Source: Spirosomataceae bacterium
Lineage (GTDB): Bacteria; Bacteroidota; Bacteroidia; Cytophagales; Spirosomataceae
Reading direction: 5' to 3'
Assembly: GCA_030731175.1 (NCBI GenBank)
Contig: JANQUM010000084.1
Location: 1 to 9,992, forward strand
DNA length: 9,992 nucleotides
Every line of letters starts with the position of its first letter. Position 1 is the stretch's first letter. Position numbers and translations under genes: made by a program. The notes under the pieces were generated by a model. It saw only the letters and a program-made list of their open reading frames with translations, did no database searches and was not told where the DNA came from. Shown in pieces: positions 7,068 through 9,992 of this stretch.

Positions 7068-7075
7068 CAATTATA
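7068..7075 (-). promoter_or_regulatory. Candidate -7 element for the GMC oxidoreductase gene
   Basis: Read on the minus strand this is TATAATTG, 7 of 8 to TAnnTTTG, about 45 bp ahead of the GMC start codon. No matching -33 TTG was found at the usual spacing, so this is tentative. Confidence 0.35.
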
Positions 7076-7125
7076 CGCCGGATAGTCCATTTCGAATTGT
7101 GCTTCGTTATGTGTCAGCAAGTTTT

Positions 7126-7192
7126 AAGATAAGTTGTAAATCTACTGATAACGACGTCGAAATTCGTACTTCTACTTATCTTTGCAAGATAA
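7126..7192. repeat. Three copies of an AAGATAA motif in a divergent promoter region
   Basis: AAGATAAGT (7126-7134) is the exact reverse complement of ACTTATCTT (7174-7182), and a further AAGATAA follows at 7186-7192. The second and third copies form a 7-bp inverted repeat with a 3-nt centre that covers the -7 element of the downstream plus-strand gene. The first and third copies are direct repeats 60 bp apart with similar flanks (GTTGTAAAT and TTGAAATT). An operator for a regulator acting on one or both divergent genes is possible but unproven. Confidence 0.45.
7177..7184 (+). promoter_or_regulatory. -7 promoter element for the conserved hypothetical gene
   Basis: TATCTTTG matches the Bacteroidota TAnnTTTG consensus at every fixed position. 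Transcription would start near 7190, giving a short leader of about 19 nt to the ATG at 7209. A -33 TTG is not clear. The element sits inside an inverted repeat, TTATCTT-tgc-less-than-one-turn-AAGATAA (7176-7192). Confidence 0.55.
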
Positions 7193-7208
7193 TTGAAATT
7201 TGAAGAAT

Positions 7209-7610
7209 ATGAATAAAGATATTGAGTTTCCCTCGGTGAAAAATGTAATAGTCGCAGTAATTCCTGATAATGAAGATTTGCAATCACCGTGGAAAGTTTA
7301 TTTGATAAATACTGGTAGTACTATTATTTCAAACGTGATGGTTACATCTACTGGTTTTGGAAAGTTGAAGGATGAAATGCAAAAAACATCTACGCTGCGG
7401 TATTCTTTCACTGAAATTAAAGGAAACGGATTTGAGCAAATTGAACTGATTGATCCCTCAGTTTTTCACCTCAATAATGAATACTGGATTAGCTTCTGGA
7501 TTGACGATAAACTATTCGACAAACGCTATTTATTCGTGCCGGATAGCCTTAGCGAGCAGCATTTTACGGAAATTCCGGTCATTGGGGAAAAAGGAATTTT
7601 ACACGAATAA
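7209..7610 (+). CDS. Conserved hypothetical protein upstream of gpmI
   Basis: The protein is 133 residues from the ATG at 7209 (MNKDIEFPSVKNVIVAVIPD). A TTG at 7200 would add only three residues, and the ATG fits the predicted transcript better. There is no signal peptide or membrane segment, so it is probably cytosolic. The sequence looks mainly beta: alternating hydrophobic strands WKVYLIN (28-34), NVMVTSTGFG (42-51), EYWISFWIDD (91-100) and KRYLFVPDSL (105-114), ending in EIPVIGEKGIL (121-131). I recall similar uncharacterised proteins across Bacteroidota, sharing the NEYWvSF-type strand and a C-terminal IP-IG-KG-L pattern, but know no function and cannot search. It has a strong -7 element of its own. 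There is no obvious terminator before gpmI (96 bp downstream), so read-through into gpmI is possible. Confidence 0.72.
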   Translation: MNKDIEFPSVKNVIVAVIPDNEDLQSPWKVYLINTGSTIISNVMVTSTGFGKLKDEMQKTSTLRYSFTEIKGNGFEQIELIDPSVFHLNNEYWISFWIDDKLFDKRYLFVPDSLSEQHFTEIPVIGEKGILHE

Positions 7611-7644
7611 CCAGTTCCAGAATATCGATTCAGAATGTTCGCGG

Positions 7645-7678
7645 TTGTTTACTTATCGTGTTCAATTTTGTACCTTGC
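7645..7678 (+). promoter_or_regulatory. Candidate promoter of gpmI
   Basis: A TTG lies at 7645-7647. Two overlapping -7 candidates follow: CAATTTTG (7663-7670, 7 of 8 to TAnnTTTG but only 15 bp from the TTG) and TACCTTGC (7671-7678, a one-T-short version of the common TACCTTTGC, 23 bp from the TTG). Either would place the start of transcription within the 40 bases before the gpmI ATG. Confidence 0.4.
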
Positions 7679-7706
7679 ATTTTTAACACTCAAACCAAAA
7701 ACTACC

Positions 7707-9242
7707 ATGAATAATAAAGCAATATTAGTAATACTTGATGGCTGGGGAATACCCAAAAAAGGCGAAGAATGGCGTAGTGCTATTGAAGCCGCCGACGTTC
7801 CGTACTTCCGATATTTGATGGAAAACTACCCAAATAGTACCTTGCAGGCTTCTGGAAGTGCCGTTGGTTTACCTGACGGGCAAATGGGAAACTCCGAAGT
7901 GGGGCACATGAACCTCGGTGCCGGGCGGATAGTCTATCAGGAACTCGAACGAATAAATGTCAATGTAAAAAACGGAAACCTTGCAAAGGAACCGATTTTG
8001 AAAGATGCGTTGGATTACGCAAAAGCCAATAATAAGAAAGTTCATTTTATCGGTTTGGTTTCTGACGGCGGTGTGCATTCGCACATTGACCACCTGAAAG
8101 GGCTTTGCTCAATCGCTGCTGAAGCCGGAGTTAAAGATGTGTTTGTTCACGCTTTCATGGATGGCCGCGACTGCGACCCGAAAAGCGGAAAGGAATTTAT
8201 CAACGATGTACAGCAGCATTTGAGCAACACAGGAGGAAAAATTGCTTCGCTAACGGGGCGATATTATGCCATGGATCGGGATAAACGCTGGGATAGAGTT
8301 CGATTGGCGTACGATGCGATGGTAAAAGGAGTTGGAGAAAAGTACGTAGCCGCCGTAGATATCCAAAACACAATTCAGGAATCGTACGACGCAGATATTA
8401 CCGATGAATTTTTGAAGCCAATTGTGGTTACGGAAAACGAAAAGCCAGTTGGCGTTATCGAAGAAGGCGACGTAGTACTTTGCTTTAACTTCAGAACTGA
8501 CCGCGGGCGTGAAATTACGGAAGTGTTGACCCAAAAAGACTTCCCAGAGCAAGAAATGAAGGCGTTGAAGTTACGGTATTTGACCATGACTAATTATGAT
8601 AAAACGTTCAAAGAAGTACATCCAATCTACGAAAAAGATAATCTCGTGAATACCTTGGGCGAAGTCCTTTCGGCGGCGGGTAAAAAGCAAATACGAGCGG
8701 CCGAAACAGAGAAATATCCTCACGTGACATTCTTCTTTTCGGGTGGAAGGGAATTAGAATTTGAAGGTGAAAGCCGTTTAATGGCTCCATCACCAAAAGA
8801 CGTAGCAACTTATGACTTAAAACCAGAAATGGCGGCAAATGACTTGAAAAACTTAGTTTTGCCGGAACTTGACAAAGGCGAAGTTGATTTCGTTTGTCTG
8901 AATTTTGCTAACCCAGATATGGTTGGTCACACCGGAGATTTTGATGCGGTTGTAAAGGCTGTTGAAGCCGTGGACGAATGCCTAAAAGAAGTGGTAGAAA
9001 CTGGCTTGATGAATGGTTACACGTCGCTCGTAATTGCTGACCACGGCAATGCCGATTTTATGCTAAACGATGATAAAACGGTAAATACCGCCCACTCGTT
9101 AAACCTCGTGCCATTTATCGTGGTAGATGATGAATACGAAGGCAAACCAAAAGACGGAAAACTCGGAGATATCGCCCCAACGATTTTAAAAATTATGGGC
9201 GTTGAAATACCTAAAGAAATGACGGGTGAGGTGTTGATTTAA
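7707..9242 (+). CDS. gpmI: 2,3-bisphosphoglycerate-independent phosphoglycerate mutase
   Basis: The 511-residue protein is a textbook iPGM, converting 3-phosphoglycerate to 2-phosphoglycerate in glycolysis and gluconeogenesis, in the cytoplasm, with two Mn ions. All key residues are visible: D11 in LVILDGWG; the phosphorylated serine S63 in MGNSEVGH (60-67); substrate-binding H124 (GGVHSH), R154-D155 (GRD), R185 and R191 (GRYYAMDRDKRWDR), R263 and R266 (NFRTDRGRE) and K336 (TEKYPHVTFFFSGG); and metal ligands D404 and H408 (NPDMVGHTGD), D445 and H446 (IADHGNADF) and H463 (TAHS). Length is normal. An in-frame ATG at 7635 would add 24 residues (MFAVVYLSCSIL...), but the family's N-terminus and the promoter-like sequence inside that stretch favour 7707. 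It may also be read from the upstream hypothetical gene. A strong hairpin follows the stop codon. Confidence 0.97.
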   Translation: MNNKAILVILDGWGIPKKGEEWRSAIEAADVPYFRYLMENYPNSTLQASGSAVGLPDGQMGNSEVGHMNLGAGRIVYQELERINVNVKNGNLAKEPILKDALDYAKANNKKVHFIGLVSDGGVHSHIDHLKGLCSIAAEAGVKDVFVHAFMDGRDCDPKSGKEFINDVQQHLSNTGGKIASLTGRYYAMDRDKRWDRVRLAYDAMVKGVGEKYVAAVDIQNTIQESYDADITDEFLKPIVVTENEKPVGVIEEGDVVLCFNFRTDRGREITEVLTQKDFPEQEMKALKLRYLTMTNYDKTFKEVHPIYEKDNLVNTLGEVLSAAGKKQIRAAETEKYPHVTFFFSGGRELEFEGESRLMAPSPKDVATYDLKPEMAANDLKNLVLPELDKGEVDFVCLNFANPDMVGHTGDFDAVVKAVEAVDECLKEVVETGLMNGYTSLVIADHGNADFMLNDDKTVNTAHSLNLVPFIVVDDEYEGKPKDGKLGDIAPTILKIMGVEIPKEMTGEVLI

Positions 9243-9258
9243 CAACACCCCATCCGAA

Positions 9259-9300
9259 CCCTTCCCCAGTCTCGTACTTACGGGAGGGAAGGGCTTTTAT
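9259..9300 (+). terminator. Intrinsic terminator after gpmI
   Basis: GC-rich arms CCCTTCCC (9259-9266) and GGGAAGGG (9286-9293) pair perfectly around a 19-nt loop and are followed by CTTTTATACTTCT. It lies 17 bp after the gpmI stop, between convergent genes. The sequence style resembles short GC-rich intergenic hairpins that can be dispersed in some genomes; one window cannot show that. Confidence 0.75.
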
Positions 9301-9338
9301 ACTTCTCTTGAGTTTGCTTATGAAAGGTGCAGGGGCTT

Positions 9339-9899
9339 TTACTCAACCCCTTTAAATACCTGCTTGTAAGTGCCGGCAGCGTATTCTTCAAACGGTTGTT
9401 TCTTGTGGTAATCTCCGCCTAAGAAAGTAATAACCTGATGAAATTTTGGAGCTTCCATGTACCCAGAAATTGGTTGAATCATGTTGAAGGCTTCGTCGAG
9501 GTAAACGATTGTTGGGTAGCTCATTTTGCCTTGTAAAAGAGCAATTGCCGCTTCATGCGAACGCTTTTGAGCGTCAAATTTATATTGTGTATCGCCCACA
9601 GTAATTGGGTCTTTGCCTTCGGCATCGAGTTTTACTGCGTAGAATGTTTTGTTCACGTATTTGATAACTTCTGGGTTTGTGAACGTCTTTTTGTCCATCA
9701 CCTTACACCAACCGCACCAGCCCGTATAAACGTCGATTAATATCTTGCGGGGGGCTTTTTGGTTACGAGCAAAAGCTTCTTCTAAGGTTAGCCATTCGAT
9801 TTTGTCATCCGCAGGTTCGGTTGCCTTTTTCTCAAAAGTAAATGACGTAATTCCGACAAAAATGCAGGCTAAAAGCGTGTAGGTAAGGAGACGTTTCAT
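9339..9899 (-). CDS. Exported thioredoxin-fold protein (Thioredoxin_7/DUF255-like, CGWC)
   Basis: The 186-residue protein begins with a Sec signal peptide (MKRLLTYTLLACIFVGITSF, cleavage near 20-22), so it should work in the periplasm. The mature part is a thioredoxin-like domain: ILIDVYTGWCGWCKVMDKKT (53-72) with the active-site pair C62-G-W-C65, and SYPT (127-130) with the cis-proline P129 that faces the disulfide. Between them is a longer insert with NPEVIKYVNKTFYAVKLDAEG, as in the Thioredoxin_7/DUF255 group and not classical TrxA. A role in thiol-disulfide exchange or reduction of periplasmic proteins is likely; the substrate is unknown. No DsbD-type partner is visible. It stands alone, convergent with gpmI, and its start codon is 93 bp from the right edge. 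Confidence 0.88.
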   Translation of the reverse strand: MKRLLTYTLLACIFVGITSFTFEKKATEPADDKIEWLTLEEAFARNQKAPRKILIDVYTGWCGWCKVMDKKTFTNPEVIKYVNKTFYAVKLDAEGKDPITVGDTQYKFDAQKRSHEAAIALLQGKMSYPTIVYLDEAFNMIQPISGYMEAPKFHQVITFLGGDYHKKQPFEEYAAGTYKQVFKGVE

Positions 9900-9922
9900 A
9901 AATATTCAGTTGATTTACTATT

Positions 9923-9941
9923 ACACTAACGCAAATAGTGT
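9923..9941 (-). promoter_or_regulatory. Possible -7 region with inverted repeat, upstream of the thioredoxin-like gene
   Basis: Read on the minus strand, ACTATTTG (9939-9932) partly matches TAnnTTTG (the TTTG half only). It is bracketed by ACACTA (9923-9928) and TAGTGT (9936-9941), a perfect 6-bp inverted repeat with a 7-nt centre. The leader to the ATG would be about 30 nt. The rest of 9900-9992 shows nothing I can support. Confidence 0.3.
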
Positions 9942-9992
9942 TCCAAAAATTTTCTTTGTGTGAGTTACGATAAATTCTTGTTTCTTATTCCC

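Noticed and set aside
7635..7706. Upstream in-frame ATG for gpmI giving a hydrophobic, signal-peptide-like extension (MFAVVYLSCSILYLAF...).
   Set aside because: iPGM is a cytosolic enzyme whose family N-terminus matches the ATG at 7707, and the extension overlaps the promoter-like TTG and -7 sequences.
1..9992. A defence island, prophage or integrated element.
   Set aside because: Only the HsdR_N-like fragment hints at restriction. There is no integrase, transposase, tRNA, CRISPR or toxin-antitoxin pair, and the other genes are housekeeping or envelope genes of similar composition.

Overview
The window looks like ordinary chromosome from a Bacteroidota bacterium, most likely a Cytophagales-type organism. 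The evidence is the Bacteroidota-style short AMP nucleosidase, a SusC/RagA-type segment in the MuiA-like protein, promoter -7 elements of the TAnnTTTG type, weak or absent Shine-Dalgarno sequences, and moderately AT-rich DNA. No mobile element, CRISPR array, rRNA or tRNA was seen. Genus-level placement is inference.

Layout, left to right. A minus-strand gene for a stand-alone HsdR N-terminal (PD-(D/E)XK-like) protein runs off the left edge. It is divergent from amn (+, short AMP nucleosidase). amn converges on a minus-strand pair with a 1-nt gap: an exported MuiA/DUF4139-like protein, then sbcD (nuclease subunit D). Divergent from that pair is a plus-strand gene for a small exported PPC/DUF296-domain protein. 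It converges on a minus-strand GMC oxidoreductase across a bidirectional terminator hairpin. Divergent from the GMC gene is a plus-strand conserved hypothetical, followed by gpmI (cofactor-independent phosphoglycerate mutase) and a terminator. The window ends with a minus-strand exported thioredoxin-fold protein (CGWC).

The genes form no single pathway. They are housekeeping metabolism (amn, gpmI), DNA processing (sbcD, HsdR_N-like), envelope or periplasmic functions (MuiA-like, PPC protein, thioredoxin-like) and a redox enzyme (GMC). All gaps between genes are under 200 bp, and most hold recognisable promoters or terminators.

The most unusual item is the MuiA-like protein. Its DUF4139 region is interrupted by a SusC-type carboxypeptidase-regulatory domain that ends in a TonB-box-like EEVVVVGYG motif, although the protein has no receptor barrel. 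Also worth a look are sbcD without an adjacent sbcC, the exported form of a PPC domain usually annotated as DNA-binding, a GMC enzyme with a cysteine triad spaced like a 3Fe-4S site but no small subunit nearby, and a three-copy AAGATAA motif between divergent genes. I found no convincing new multi-gene system.
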